NCBI RefSeq assembly: GCF_001553265.1
Contig: NZ_KQ960590.1
Span: 1 to 64,000 of the forward strand
DNA: 64,000 bases
From: Prevotella sp. DNF00663
GTDB taxonomy: Bacteria; Bacteroidota; Bacteroidia; Bacteroidales; Bacteroidaceae
Direction: 5' to 3'
A program made the position numbers and the translations under genes. Positions 1 to 9,260 of this stretch are shown one piece after another; position 1 is the stretch's first letter, and the number at the start of each line of letters is the position of its first letter. The notes below the pieces were generated by a model. It worked only from the letters and a program-made list of their open reading frames with translations. It was not told the origin of the DNA and did not search any database.

Positions 1-2
1 AA

Positions 3-42
3 GAGGGGGTATCAATTTTGACACACCCTCATATATTTTTTA
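3..42 (+). terminator. Probable intrinsic terminator of a gene left of the window
   Basis: GAGGGGGT at 3-10 can pair with ACACCCTC at 23-30 with one mismatch, and a T-rich run follows at about 34-42. The rest of 1-173 shows no gene that I can support. Confidence 0.4.
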
Positions 43-173
43 TCAAATCGTAAAAGATACCTATCAAAACCAAGATGAAAAGACCAACCGGCCTTATCTT
101 CCTATTAAAAAAAGAATTGACAAGTCTTAAAAGCTAATACTTTTTTGACATAAAACCATCACTTCTCACTCCC

Positions 174-299
174 AACTCGTCTACTTATCTACTCGTAAAC
201 TTGTTTACTAATTGATTGCAGGGGCTTGGCAACATCGCTGTCTCGGCTTCGCAGCAATGCTGAAAAGGCTTTGCAGTAATTCTGCCGAGCCACTGCAAG
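174..299 (+). repeat. Mosaic intergenic repeat, copy A
   Basis: A CTACTT/GTAAAC-rich block (174-215) leads into a GC-rich core in which 11-base near-palindromes (CAACATCGCTG, CAGCAATGCTG, CAGTAATTCTG) recur every 22 bases with 11-base spacers. Related copies lie near 8.2, 20.2, 35.8, 45.1 and 61.0 kb. Confidence 0.75.
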
Positions 300-391
300 A
301 ACATCATACTACCCTTTTTCCAAAGAGAGGGAATTTTTTTTGAATTACAAAGTAGACCTAACAAGGATTTAGATAGATGCACACGAGTCGT

Positions 392-1040
392 TTACAACAA
401 CTCTTCAAGTACCTTCAAGTCGTCGTCCGTGGTAGCCCAACTTGTCACAAAGCGGCATACAAAGGCATCTGAGCCAAATGGCTCCCAATGAGTGAAGAGC
501 ACATGTTTCTCCAATTCGGCTACGCGTTTGTTGTCTATGATCAAGAATTGTTGATTGGTTGGCGAGTCGATAAAGAGTCGATAGCCCCGTTTAAGAAACA
601 GTGTGCGCATCTTCATAGCCATATCTATGGCATGCTTAGAGATGCGGAAGTAAAGGTCGTCAGTGAAAAGAGCATCGAATTGCAGCCCCATCAATCGTCC
701 TTTAGCAGACAAAGCCCCATGCTGTTTCACAATGGTGAAGAATTGGCGCGGTGCTCCATTGAGGAATACCACGGCTTCACCGCAGAGCGCCCCCACTTTG
801 GTGCCACCGATATAAAAGGCATCACAGTGCTCAGCAATAAAGGGAAGATCAACATCGCACCCCCGATAAGAAATAGACATCGGCTTTTGGCGCATTGCAG
901 GCTACCCGTATACGATGGCGAGCACGCTCGCTCCACTCATCAAAGCCATAAGTGAGGCTTTGCTTATCATTGGTATCAACTAGGTGTTGCAGCACCAACG
1001 GATGCGCACCGTTATTGTAATCACACTCAAAAGAAATCAT
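392..1040 (-). pseudogene. Low-specificity L-threonine aldolase, broken by internal deletion
   Basis: Threonine aldolase is a PLP enzyme that splits threonine into glycine and acetaldehyde. The first about 58 codons (1040 down to about 870) read as the family N-terminus, starting MISFECDYNNGAHP and ending ADVYFLSG. The downstream frame resumes at CDVDLPFIAEHCD and carries FYIGGTKVGA with the PLP lysine, then the usual C-terminal part ending near 392. The roughly 130 residues that normally lie between these parts are missing, and the two parts are in different frames. The join falls in a G-run near 865-872. No internal start would rescue an active enzyme, because the missing part holds much of the cofactor and substrate pocket. 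Gene identity is clear; the exact deletion length is inferred from family length. Confidence 0.8.
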
Positions 1041-1181
1041 ACGATATTTTGCTTTACTCTATTATAATAGCACAAAATTAGTCATTTTCACTAATATATC
1101 TATATTATAATAGGTGGGAAATAATCATTCAGACACTTTACCCTTTTTGAGATAATTTATGTTTTGCTATAAAATTATAAG

Positions 1182-1240
1182 ATAGTATCAGCATTGAGCA
1201 AAATAGTATCAGTATAATAAGATTTTATTATATAACTTTG
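1182..1240 (+). promoter_or_regulatory. Promoter of the first SusC/SusD operon, with a direct repeat
   Basis: TAACTTTG at 1233-1240 fits the Bacteroidetes -7 box TAnnTTTG. Upstream, ATAGTATCAG occurs twice, at 1182-1191 and 1203-1212, exactly 21 bases apart and ending 20 bases before the -7 box. There is no good TTTG -33 box, as expected for an activator-dependent promoter. The leader to the start codon is about 270 bases. The rest of 1041-1516 holds no gene I can support. Confidence 0.6.
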
Positions 1241-1516
1241 CGAGCAATAAATATTGCATCAATCTCCCCAACGGTACAAGAAAACGTATGATAACCTAAC
1301 CTGCCGTCAGACAGAGGAGACACCAAACGACCTAAACATAAAAGGAAATATCTAGAACTTAAACAATACAAAACCAAGACTTCATGGAAAAGAATTCAAC
1401 TTAAAAATGCTGTTCGCGGTATAAAATACTTGCAAACTAATCTACTTACTTTTTTAGGAGAAGACTCCAAATACCAAAATCTATTAAACGTTTAACCTAT
1501 AGAAATACCTAAAAGT

Positions 1517-4500
1517 ATGACTCTTCATTTTAGAAAGACAGCTTTGGTCATGGGTGCTTGTGCAACATTAGGACTCGCCTATTCACCACAAGCATTGGCT
1601 GCTTTGCCTAATTCCTCGGTCAATGAGGTGCAACAAGCCAAGAAAATTACCGGTCACATTGTAGATTCTCAAGGCCCCGTCATCGGTGCAACCGTATTAG
1701 AGAAAGGTACTACCAATGGTGTTGTTACCGACTTAGATGGTAACTTCAGCATGAATGTGAAACCGGGTGCAACCCTCGTCGTTAGTTATATCGGCTATAA
1801 GACGCAGGAAATCCAAGTGGGAAATCAATCCAATTTTTCTCTTACACTTCAGTCTGAAGACACCAGTTTGGACGAAGTCGTTGTTGTAGGTTATGGTGTA
1901 CAGAAGAAGAAACTGGTAACAGGCGCTACCGTCGAAGTAAAAGGTTCTGACCTACAAAAGATGAATACCACTCAAGCATTGGGCGCATTGCAGAGCATGA
2001 GTCCCGGTGTGAACATTCAAGCTATATCAGGACAGCCCGGTGATGGATTCAAAGTAACCATCCGTGGTGCCGGTACGAATAGTGATACTAAGCCATTATA
2101 CGTTATCGACGGCGTATCGGGTGGCGATATTAACAATATCAACCCGGCCGACATCGAGCGTATTGACGTATTGAAGGACGGTGCTTCGGCTGCCATCTAC
2201 GGTTCGGCAGCTGCCAATGGTGTCATCTTGATTACCACACGCCAAGGTAAAGAGGGTAAGATACAGGTGAGCTACGACGGCAATGTGGGTTGGCAGAACG
2301 TATATCGCATGCCCGACTTGCTGACAGCTAAGGAATATATGCAGGTACAAGACCTCGTAAGAAACAACAGCGGAGTAGCACCTTGGGACTGGAGCAAGTT
2401 CATTGACGCCGATTTATTGAAGGCTTACAACGACGGAACGAACAAGGGTACCAACTGGCTCGACCTCTTGCGTAACAAAAATGCAGTGACTACAAGTCAC
2501 GCTCTCAACGTTACCGGCGGTACAGACCGTTCTAAGTTCAGCACCGGCGTGGGTTATCAGTATCAAGATGGTATCTTCGGTGGAGACTTCGCCAAGAGCG
2601 ATTTCCGTCGTTTCACCATACGTTTGAACTCTGAACACGTCATTTATCGCAACGAAAAGGGACTCGATGTAGTGAAAATTGGGGAGAATGTATACTTCAA
2701 TCATCGCGAAAATCAAGGTATCCAGATAGGAAACCAGTACGGCAACTCTATCTCCGACATGCTTCGTGCTAATCCTTTGGTGCCTCTATACAATGCTGAT
2801 GGCAACTATTTCAACAACGACGACCTGAAGAAATCAGGCACTGAGGGATGGTATAAGTACAACTCTTATACTGTAAACCCACTTTACGTTTTGGAGAATT
2901 CTCAAGGTTCTAACAACAAAAGTCGCAGCTTTAATCTGTCAGCAGTAGGTTACTACGAGATTCAACCCATCAAGAACTTGGTGTATCGTGGACAGTTCAA
3001 CTACAACCAAAGTTCATGGTCATGGCGTAGCTTCTTGCCTAACTTCAACGCAAATGAGAATACGGCAGGTATGAAACGTACCACCGACCAAGTCACACAA
3101 CAAGCCGGACTCGGCTGGGGATGGAGCAATACCCACACTGTTAACTATAAATTCGATTTGGAGAGGGTTCACCATATTGACGTATTAGCCGGTATGGAAT
3201 ACGGCGAATCAAAGCCTAACTTCGGTGAATCCATCCAAGGTATCTCTACAACAAGTATCTTTGGAGATTTCAGCCACGCTTATCTGTCGGCTACTAGCGA
3301 CAAGGGTGGTAAGGCAACTGTTATCGGTACTCCTTATGTAGACACTCGTAGCCTGTCTCACTTCGGCCGTATCAACTACGACTATAACGAGACTTACATG
3401 CTGACAGCTATCTTCCGTGCCGATGGCTCTTCTATCTTTGCCCCCGGACATCGCTGGGGTTACTTCCCATCGGTATCTGCAGGATGGGTTGTAAGCAACG
3501 AGAAGTTTATGGAATCTACACGCAGTTGGATGGACTACTTGAAACTTCGTGCCAGCTGGGGACAAAATGGTAACAAGAATATTGTATCGAGTTTCGCTTA
3601 CCAAGCAACCTTTGCATTCGATGAACTGTCTAACTATTCATTCAATAATAATAAAGACAGCTATACACCGGGAGCCAGTCCATCACGTCTTTCTAACGAA
3701 GAATTGACATGGGAGACATCAGAACAGACCAACGTAGGTATTGATGCTCGCTTCTTAAATCAGCGTTTGAACGTGAACTTCGACTGGTATTATAAGAAGA
3801 CAAAGGACTTGTTGCTGGAAGTTCCTGTTGCTGCAACAACCGGTTTTGACAAACAATGGCAGAACGCCGGTACTGTCCGGAACACTGGTATTGAGCTTGG
3901 TTTGAACTGGCAAGATAAGATTGGCACAGACTTTACTTATGGTGTAAACTATAATATTGCCTACAATAATAATAAGGTGATTACCGTTAATAGTCCTCGT
4001 AAGTACAATGAAGGCGGTAACGACTTGCTCGCACAGAACACAGGTATCATGGCTCGCTTTGAAGAAGGATTCCCTATCGGTTACTTCTATGGCTATAAGA
4101 CCGATGGAGTCATTCAGAATCAGAACGATTTGGAGGCCTACCTAGCAAAGAACTGTGGTGGAGATGCTACTCATTCTCTACAAGGAACAGGTTTGAAACC
4201 CGGTGATTTAAAGTTCGTAGACGTTGATGGTGACGGTGTCATCACCCCTGCCGACAAGACTAATTTGGGCAATCCTAACCCCGATGTAACTATGGGTCTC
4301 AGCCTCAACTTCGGTTATAAAGGTTTTGATTTCTCTGTGACAGGCTATACAGCTCTTGGACAACAGGTTGCAAGATCATATCGTAAGTTCACCGACGGTG
4401 AGCAAGAGAATTACACTTCTGAAGTATATGGCTACTGGAATGGTGAAGGAACCTCTAACAGATACCCACTCTTGGCCCGTATGAATACCGGTCCTAACTG

Positions 4501-4780
4501 GCAGCAAGTATCAGATATCTATGTAGACAATGCTGGTTACTTCCGCTTACAGAACATGACTATCGGTTATGATTTCGCTAAGAACTGGAAAGCATGCCCA
4601 TTCTCACAACTCCGTCTCTACTTCACCGCACAGAACCTATTTACCATTACCGGATACAAGGGAATGGATCCTGAGAACGGTATGGCTCTTAATAGTGGAG
4701 AGCCTTGGGTAACCGGTGTTGATGTAGGTAACTACCCACAACCTCGTACATTCTTGGTTGGTGTCAATGTTAAATTCTAA
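1517..4780 (+). CDS. SusC/RagA-type TonB-dependent outer membrane transporter
   Basis: This 1087-residue protein is an outer membrane beta-barrel that imports a large ligand with energy from TonB. A signal peptide (about 1-28, ending QALA) is followed by a carboxypeptidase-regulatory-like domain (about 43-113), the TonB-box-like stretch DEVVVVGYG (119-127), a plug with the SusC hallmarks VTIRGAG, YVIDGV, IERIDVLKDGASAAIYG and ANGVILITT, then a barrel ending in phenylalanine. The SusD partner starts 12 bases downstream. No glycoside hydrolase or regulator is adjacent, so the ligand cannot be named. The start is set by the signal peptide. Confidence 0.95.
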   Translation: MTLHFRKTALVMGACATLGLAYSPQALAALPNSSVNEVQQAKKITGHIVDSQGPVIGATVLEKGTTNGVVTDLDGNFSMNVKPGATLVVSYIGYKTQEIQVGNQSNFSLTLQSEDTSLDEVVVVGYGVQKKKLVTGATVEVKGSDLQKMNTTQALGALQSMSPGVNIQAISGQPGDGFKVTIRGAGTNSDTKPLYVIDGVSGGDINNINPADIERIDVLKDGASAAIYGSAAANGVILITTRQGKEGKIQVSYDGNVGWQNVYRMPDLLTAKEYMQVQDLVRNNSGVAPWDWSKFIDADLLKAYNDGTNKGTNWLDLLRNKNAVTTSHALNVTGGTDRSKFSTGVGYQYQDGIFGGDFAKSDFRRFTIRLNSEHVIYRNEKGLDVVKIGENVYFNHRENQGIQIGNQYGNSISDMLRANPLVPLYNADGNYFNNDDLKKSGTEGWYKYNSYTVNPLYVLENSQGSNNKSRSFNLSAVGYYEIQPIKNLVYRGQFNYNQSSWSWRSFLPNFNANENTAGMKRTTDQVTQQAGLGWGWSNTHTVNYKFDLERVHHIDVLAGMEYGESKPNFGESIQGISTTSIFGDFSHAYLSATSDKGGKATVIGTPYVDTRSLSHFGRINYDYNETYMLTAIFRADGSSIFAPGHRWGYFPSVSAGWVVSNEKFMESTRSWMDYLKLRASWGQNGNKNIVSSFAYQATFAFDELSNYSFNNNKDSYTPGASPSRLSNEELTWETSEQTNVGIDARFLNQRLNVNFDWYYKKTKDLLLEVPVAATTGFDKQWQNAGTVRNTGIELGLNWQDKIGTDFTYGVNYNIAYNNNKVITVNSPRKYNEGGNDLLAQNTGIMARFEEGFPIGYFYGYKTDGVIQNQNDLEAYLAKNCGGDATHSLQGTGLKPGDLKFVDVDGDGVITPADKTNLGNPNPDVTMGLSLNFGYKGFDFSVTGYTALGQQVARSYRKFTDGEQENYTSEVYGYWNGEGTSNRYPLLARMNTGPNWQQVSDIYVDNAGYFRLQNMTIGYDFAKNWKACPFSQLRLYFTAQNLFTITGYKGMDPENGMALNSGEPWVTGVDVGNYPQPRTFLVGVNVKF

Positions 4781-4792
4781 ATCGAAACAACA

Positions 4793-6586
4793 ATGAAAAG
4801 AATATCATATATCATAGGCTCGCTTCTGATGATAGCAGGGACATTTACATCGTGTGATATCAACAATATCCAGAACATGACGGACCTGTCTACTGAAAAC
4901 TTCCCTGCAAAATCAAGCGATGCGACAGCCGTTTTGGCCGGCATCTATGAGAATTTGAATGCAGTGATGGCCAATCCTCAAGAGTCGTTCTTGTATTATT
5001 CTGACTTGGCTAGCGACGATCAGCTCGGTGGTGGTGGTGTCAACGACAAGATGATGCAGGCTTTAGACCTCATCTGTAACTACAATGCTGATATGACAAA
5101 AGATTTCTGGAGTCAGCGTTATCAAGGCATCAACCGCGCCAACACACTGATTGCGTCTATCCCAAATACAAAGTTAGACGGAGAGAACAAGGCGCAGGTC
5201 ATGGGTGAAGCACTCTTCCTACGTGCCTTCTATCACTACGAATTGGCATCTATGTACGGTAACGTACCTTTGATGACAGCTCCTTCCGGCGAGACAGTTA
5301 CTCCGGGTGACGTGAAAGTATTGTGGGGACAGATACTTCAAGACCTGTACACTGCAGCCACAACAATGCCAAAACAACGTCTGACCAACGGTCATATTGA
5401 CCGCTATACAGCCAGTGCTATGTTGGGACGTGCTTGGTTGTTCTACACAGGTTTCTACGGAAACGGTACTACTATCGCCGACTTGACCAGCACCACTTAC
5501 AAACCTTTGACCGAAGTTGCATTGCCTAACGGCAACACTTTGACCAAGGCACAAGTGATTGCATGTATCGATGAGTGTGTCAACAGTTCCGGCTACTCAT
5601 TGGTTCCCGACTTCCGCAACCTGTGGGCATATAGTAACCGTAACACGAAAGAAGACTACGAATATACCAAGGGTAAAGGATTGAAATGGGTAGAAGACGA
5701 TAATGCCGTTAACCCGGAGTCTATGTTCGCCATCAAGTTTAACAAGCGTGCCGACTGGGCTACAACCATTGGTTATGCCAACGGGCTAGCATTGCACTTC
5801 GGTGTACGCGGTGGACAAGACTTAGCTAATACATTCCCCTTCGGACAAGGATGGGGTGCAGGTTCTGTAGCTCCCAACTTGGTAGACGACTGGAATAGTG
5901 CCGAGCCCGGCGACAAGCGTCTTGAAGCATCTATTCAGGATGTGAACAAACTACCTAATTATGCAAAGGGTGGATGGGCCGACTTTGTTCAAGAAACCGA
6001 CTATTATGAGAAGAAGCAGTCTCCGGTTTCTGCTAAGAACGATGGAACCTACGAAGAAGCTTTCCCAACAACAGGTTCTAACGCGGTACCTTACCTGAGT
6101 TGCTTTGAAAGCTTAATGTATGGGCCTTCCAACTGGATACAAGGCAACAACAACTTCCAATTAGGTAACATCCACGACATCGTATTGATTCGTTTCGCAG
6201 ATGTACTTTTGATGCAGAGCGAATTGAAAGAAGACGTCGCAGGTATCAACAAAGTGCGTGCTCGTGCAGGCTTGAGCCCTATCGGAGCTTACTCTCTCAA
6301 GGCTCTTCAGAACGAACGTCGCTGGGAGTTGGCATTCGAAGGTACTCGCTGGAATGACATCCGTCGTTGGCACATTGCTGCCCAAATGTTATCAAGACAG
6401 CTCAATCAACCTATCTACTATTGTGGAGCTTCCGACAAAAACGTAGCCCACAACGGTGGCTACGAAGCACGCTATAAGGCCACAGCCGGCTTCCAAAAGA
6501 TGCCAGAAAGTCAAGTTTCATTGGGTAGTGTCACCCAAAATGAAGGTTGGACTGACAACACCTCTGAATATCAGGGTTGGAAATAA
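4793..6586 (+). CDS. SusD/RagB-type surface lipoprotein
   Basis: SusD proteins form the lid of the SusC transporter and bind ligand at the cell surface. The 597-residue product starts with a lipoprotein signal whose acceptor Cys is residue 21 (GTFTSC). The TPR-like part includes EALFLRAFYHYELASMYGNVPL, a family signature, and the C-terminal part carries ERRWELAFEGTRWNDIRRW. It lies 12 bases after the SusC gene and about 26 bases before a third lipoprotein, so the three are surely cotranscribed. Ligand unknown. Confidence 0.95.
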   Translation: MKRISYIIGSLLMIAGTFTSCDINNIQNMTDLSTENFPAKSSDATAVLAGIYENLNAVMANPQESFLYYSDLASDDQLGGGGVNDKMMQALDLICNYNADMTKDFWSQRYQGINRANTLIASIPNTKLDGENKAQVMGEALFLRAFYHYELASMYGNVPLMTAPSGETVTPGDVKVLWGQILQDLYTAATTMPKQRLTNGHIDRYTASAMLGRAWLFYTGFYGNGTTIADLTSTTYKPLTEVALPNGNTLTKAQVIACIDECVNSSGYSLVPDFRNLWAYSNRNTKEDYEYTKGKGLKWVEDDNAVNPESMFAIKFNKRADWATTIGYANGLALHFGVRGGQDLANTFPFGQGWGAGSVAPNLVDDWNSAEPGDKRLEASIQDVNKLPNYAKGGWADFVQETDYYEKKQSPVSAKNDGTYEEAFPTTGSNAVPYLSCFESLMYGPSNWIQGNNNFQLGNIHDIVLIRFADVLLMQSELKEDVAGINKVRARAGLSPIGAYSLKALQNERRWELAFEGTRWNDIRRWHIAAQMLSRQLNQPIYYCGASDKNVAHNGGYEARYKATAGFQKMPESQVSLGSVTQNEGWTDNTSEYQGWK

Positions 6587-6612
6587 TTCACTCATCAAAA
6601 AGAAACAGAAAT

Positions 6613-7455
6613 ATGAAAAATATATTATTTGCAGCTGCTCTACTGACTTTCATGATGGCATCTTGCAATCCGCAGCAAGATGATGAGAGCCCGGTAGCCA
6701 ACGTTACATCCGAAGAACTCAGCAAAGAACTTCAGATTACAGCTAAGAAAGAAGGCAACAACAACCTCGTTGTCACCACATCGCCTACACGTTATATCTA
6801 TGTATACGATGCAGAAACAAACGAGATGGTCGGCAGTGGTACTTCGGTGAAAGTACAGGTATTGCCTCCTGCCCGCACCGTCAAGTACTATGTACAGGTT
6901 ACAGGCTTTGATCGCTCAGTGGCAAAGTCGGAAGCTAAATCCATCGACGTAAAAGAATTCACTGACCTCGACTCCATGCTTACAACCTTGTTTGGTGATG
7001 GTAAGGGCGACTTCACATCTTATACATACACTTGGAACACTGAAGCAGCCGACGGTGTATGGGGTAATGGTGGATACATGGAGTCTACCGGACCGGCTTG
7101 GTGGGTTGTTAAGACTGCCGATATAGACCAGCAAGCAACCGACAAGGGACTTCCTAAAGACGGTGCCGACGGTTGGTTCTCTATGGGGCTAGGCACCGGT
7201 GGTGTTAAGACCAGCCGTGGTGAGAGCGGTAGCGTTACAGCTACAAGCACCAAAGTGAAAGACGGTTGGGACATCGGGACCCTCACTTTCAATGGTACAA
7301 TTCCATTGATGGGTCTCATGGTCAATAATGGCAATGCTCGCCAATACGTCTATCAGATTCTCAAAGCCGACAGCAAAGAACTCCGTCTTTGCGCTCCAGA
7401 ACCCGGAGCTGGCGACTGGGGAACTGCATTCTTCTGGAATTTCAAGAGAAAGTAA
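6613..7455 (+). CDS. Surface lipoprotein of the first SusC/SusD operon
   Basis: The 280-residue product has a lipoprotein signal with Cys at 18 (MMASC). The start at 6613 is chosen for this signal; an earlier in-frame TTG has no signal. Residues about 35-115 look like an Ig/PKD-like beta domain (SPTRYIYVYDAETNE, YYVQVTGFD), and the C-terminal half is rich in Gly, Trp and Tyr (WGNGGYMESTGPAWWVV, TAFFWNF), as in carbohydrate-binding beta sandwiches. By position it corresponds to the SusE/F or SGBP slot and probably helps bind the operon's ligand. I do not recognise a named family. A hairpin terminator follows. Confidence 0.75.
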   Translation: MKNILFAAALLTFMMASCNPQQDDESPVANVTSEELSKELQITAKKEGNNNLVVTTSPTRYIYVYDAETNEMVGSGTSVKVQVLPPARTVKYYVQVTGFDRSVAKSEAKSIDVKEFTDLDSMLTTLFGDGKGDFTSYTYTWNTEAADGVWGNGGYMESTGPAWWVVKTADIDQQATDKGLPKDGADGWFSMGLGTGGVKTSRGESGSVTATSTKVKDGWDIGTLTFNGTIPLMGLMVNNGNARQYVYQILKADSKELRLCAPEPGAGDWGTAFFWNFKRK

Positions 7456-7482
7456 CGTCGTAGGGTATTAGTATTTAGGTGG

Positions 7483-7516
7483 AAGCCCCGAACGGTCAAT
7501 ACGGTCGGGGCTTTTT
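7483..7516 (+). terminator. Terminator of the first SusC/SusD operon
   Basis: AAGCCCCGA (7483-7491) pairs with TCGGGGCTT (7505-7513), followed by a short T run. It separates the operon from the next lipoprotein gene. Confidence 0.8.
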
Positions 7517-7527
7517 ACAAAAACAAT

Positions 7528-8088
7528 ATGAGAATCATGAAAAGAGTGATTTTTCTCTCGGCAATCTTGCTATTGCTCTTCAGCTGTAACAACAAGCCAC
7601 GCTATAGGATAGAAGGTACGGTTACAGCAGGCGTCGCTGATGGGCAGAAGATTTATCTTGTACCCATGACGGGAGCCAATTGGGGAAACGTGGATTCCAC
7701 GTATGCGTACAATGGTAAGTTTGTATTTGAGGGCGACACAGAGCGCGTGAGCATCATCCGATTGCCTTTCAGACAGCGCATGCAAGCCCAAGAGCTGCTC
7801 GTAGTGACCGAACCCGGCGTTATCAAGGTGCACCTCGATACCAACAGCATCACCTCCGGGACACCACAAAATAATCTGATACAGCAGTGGAAAGACCTCA
7901 CCATACAACGCAATACGGCCTCCAATCTATACCTTTCGGCTAACATGCGGCATGCGTCAAAGGATAGTATCGCAATGCTTAAAGGGCATGCCGACAAGGC
8001 CGACTCGACTTTCTACCAATTCATGAAAGCCACCATAAAGAAACAGCCCGGCAATACGATAGCTAAATTCTTTCAACAATATCTCTAA
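7528..8088 (+). CDS. DUF4369-like lipoprotein
   Basis: The 186-residue product has a lipoprotein signal ending LLLFSC (Cys 20; Cys 17 if the start at 7537 is used). The body (YRIEGTVTAGVADGQKIYLVPM, then FVFEGDTE and a region on VTEPGVIKVHLDTNSITSGTPQN) matches the beta-rich domain found in front of thioredoxin domains in Bacteroidetes AhpC/TSA-type proteins (DUF4369). Here the thioredoxin part is absent: the protein stops after a helical segment, and a terminator follows. It may be a stand-alone DUF4369 protein. Function is unknown. It begins just after a terminator, so it may be expressed by read-through. Confidence 0.7.
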   Translation: MRIMKRVIFLSAILLLLFSCNNKPRYRIEGTVTAGVADGQKIYLVPMTGANWGNVDSTYAYNGKFVFEGDTERVSIIRLPFRQRMQAQELLVVTEPGVIKVHLDTNSITSGTPQNNLIQQWKDLTIQRNTASNLYLSANMRHASKDSIAMLKGHADKADSTFYQFMKATIKKQPGNTIAKFFQQYL

Positions 8089-8115
8089 ACCACCTTTCTC
8101 TTACACTACAATACC

Positions 8116-8146
8116 AACCGCAGACGATGTCCGCGGTTTTTTGTTT
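8116..8146 (+). terminator. Intrinsic terminator
   Basis: AACCGC (8116-8121) pairs with GCGGTT (8133-8138), followed by a T run to about 8145. Confidence 0.65.
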
Positions 8147-8238
8147 AAAGCCCGCCTACAACATGATTGAACAGGCAATGACTTATTTTCTTACACCCGC
8201 TAGGTTTAGATAAACATTTAAGGAAATTACAAATACAA

Positions 8239-8413
8239 TGTTGCAGTGGCCGGGCAACACTGCTGTCTCGGCTAGGCAGCGATGCTGAAATGGCTATACA
8301 GCAATACTGGGGAGGCTTTGCAATAGCCCCAACCCAACTCAATCGTTTTAGTAAACAAGTTAACGAATAAACTAGTTAACAAGGGTTTAAGTTGACAAGT
8401 AGACGAGTTTAGG
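8239..8413 (-). repeat. Mosaic intergenic repeat, copy B
   Basis: The GC-rich core (8239-8330) is followed by a GTAAAC/GACAAGTAGACGAG block (to 8413), so it is inverted relative to copy A. Its reverse complement aligns closely with copy C near 20.2 kb, including the shared stretch TACTAAAACGATTG and ATTGCAAAGC. The remaining bases to 8480 show only low-complexity AAGTT-type sequence. Confidence 0.75.
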
Positions 8414-8481
8414 TTTTAGTATTTAAGTTTTTGAGTTTATAAGTTCTTAAGTTGTAGCACGGAAAAGGTCTATTCCTTTCG

Positions 8482-8511
8482 CCCTCCCCTCTATGGGGAG
8501 GGGTGGGGAGG
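8482..8511 (-). repeat. CCTCCCC hairpin repeat
   Basis: CCCTCCCC (8482-8489) pairs with GGGGAGGG (8495-8502), followed by TGGGGAGG. Its reverse complement resembles 61066-61094, which also lies beside a mosaic repeat. There is no T run on either side, so a terminator role is doubtful. Confidence 0.5.
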
Positions 8512-8522
8512 AGCTTTTCTCA

Positions 8523-9206
8523 TCACAGCCTACCTTCTTCTCGGTAGCTATAATAAGCCCCGTCGGTGACAACTACATGGTCTAAGAAGTAGATACGCAT
8601 CAACTCACAAGCCTTCTTAACACACTGTGTCAACTCATCATCCATACGACTTGGCATCGTGTTATTGCTCGGATGATTATGCGTTAAGGCCAAAATGGTG
8701 GCATTACAGAGAATTGCTTCTTTCATGATGACACGTACATCGACCGCCGTTTCGTTAATGCCACCATGACTAATACGTTGCGCCTTGATGAGTTTATAAT
8801 TCTGATTCATGAGCAACACCCACGCCTCTTCCACGTCAAGGTCTTGCATCAGGGTGTGCATATAATTATAGATAGCCGTAGCACTGCCCAAGTCGGCACG
8901 CTCCACAGCTTTTTCTCGTGCCCGTCGCTTGCCCAATTCGCAAGCCGCCAATATCGTAATAGCCTTGGCTTCTCCTATCCCGTTGTAATCCATCAACTCT
9001 TTCACTGTTTTCTTACCAAGTGCGTTGAGGTTGTTATTGCAGTCTTTCAAGACTCGCTTCATCAAATCTACGGCACTCTCATGCACCGATCCCGACCCTA
9101 TCAAGATAGCCAACAGTTCGGCATCGGTAAGGTTCTCAGCTCCTCGCGCAAGAAGTTTCTCGCGTGGTCGGTCTTCTTCGGCCCACTGATTGATGTTGAG
9201 TTTCAT
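8523..9206 (-). CDS. radC: RadC family JAB1/MPN metalloprotein
   Basis: The 227-residue protein has the full RadC layout. The N-terminal helix-hairpin-helix part (PREKLLARGAENLTDAELLA and YNGIGEAKAITILAACELGKRRA) is followed by a JAMM-type metal site, HNHPSNNTMPSRMDD (His176, His178, Ser180, Asp189). The start is the only Met that gives the usual N-terminus. The biochemical role of RadC is unsettled; the old DNA-repair assignment is weak. It lies after the glycosyltransferase gene on the same strand with a 54-base gap. No mobile element is nearby, although radC-like genes often sit on such elements. Confidence 0.92.
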   Translation of the reverse strand: MKLNINQWAEEDRPREKLLARGAENLTDAELLAILIGSGSVHESAVDLMKRVLKDCNNNLNALGKKTVKELMDYNGIGEAKAITILAACELGKRRAREKAVERADLGSATAIYNYMHTLMQDLDVEEAWVLLMNQNYKLIKAQRISHGGINETAVDVRVIMKEAILCNATILALTHNHPSNNTMPSRMDDELTQCVKKACELMRIYFLDHVVVTDGAYYSYREEGRL

Positions 9207-9260
9207 CGATTTAATTGAAAATTCAAAATTGAGAATTGATAATTATGAGTCACTTACTTA

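Noticed and set aside
174..299. CRISPR array suggested by the 22-base periodicity
   Set aside because: The spacers are themselves similar among copies, units are few and imperfect, and no cas gene is present.
488..955. Open frame on the plus strand opposite the threonine aldolase remnant
   Set aside because: It is the reverse complement of recognisable aldolase sequence and has no family pattern of its own.
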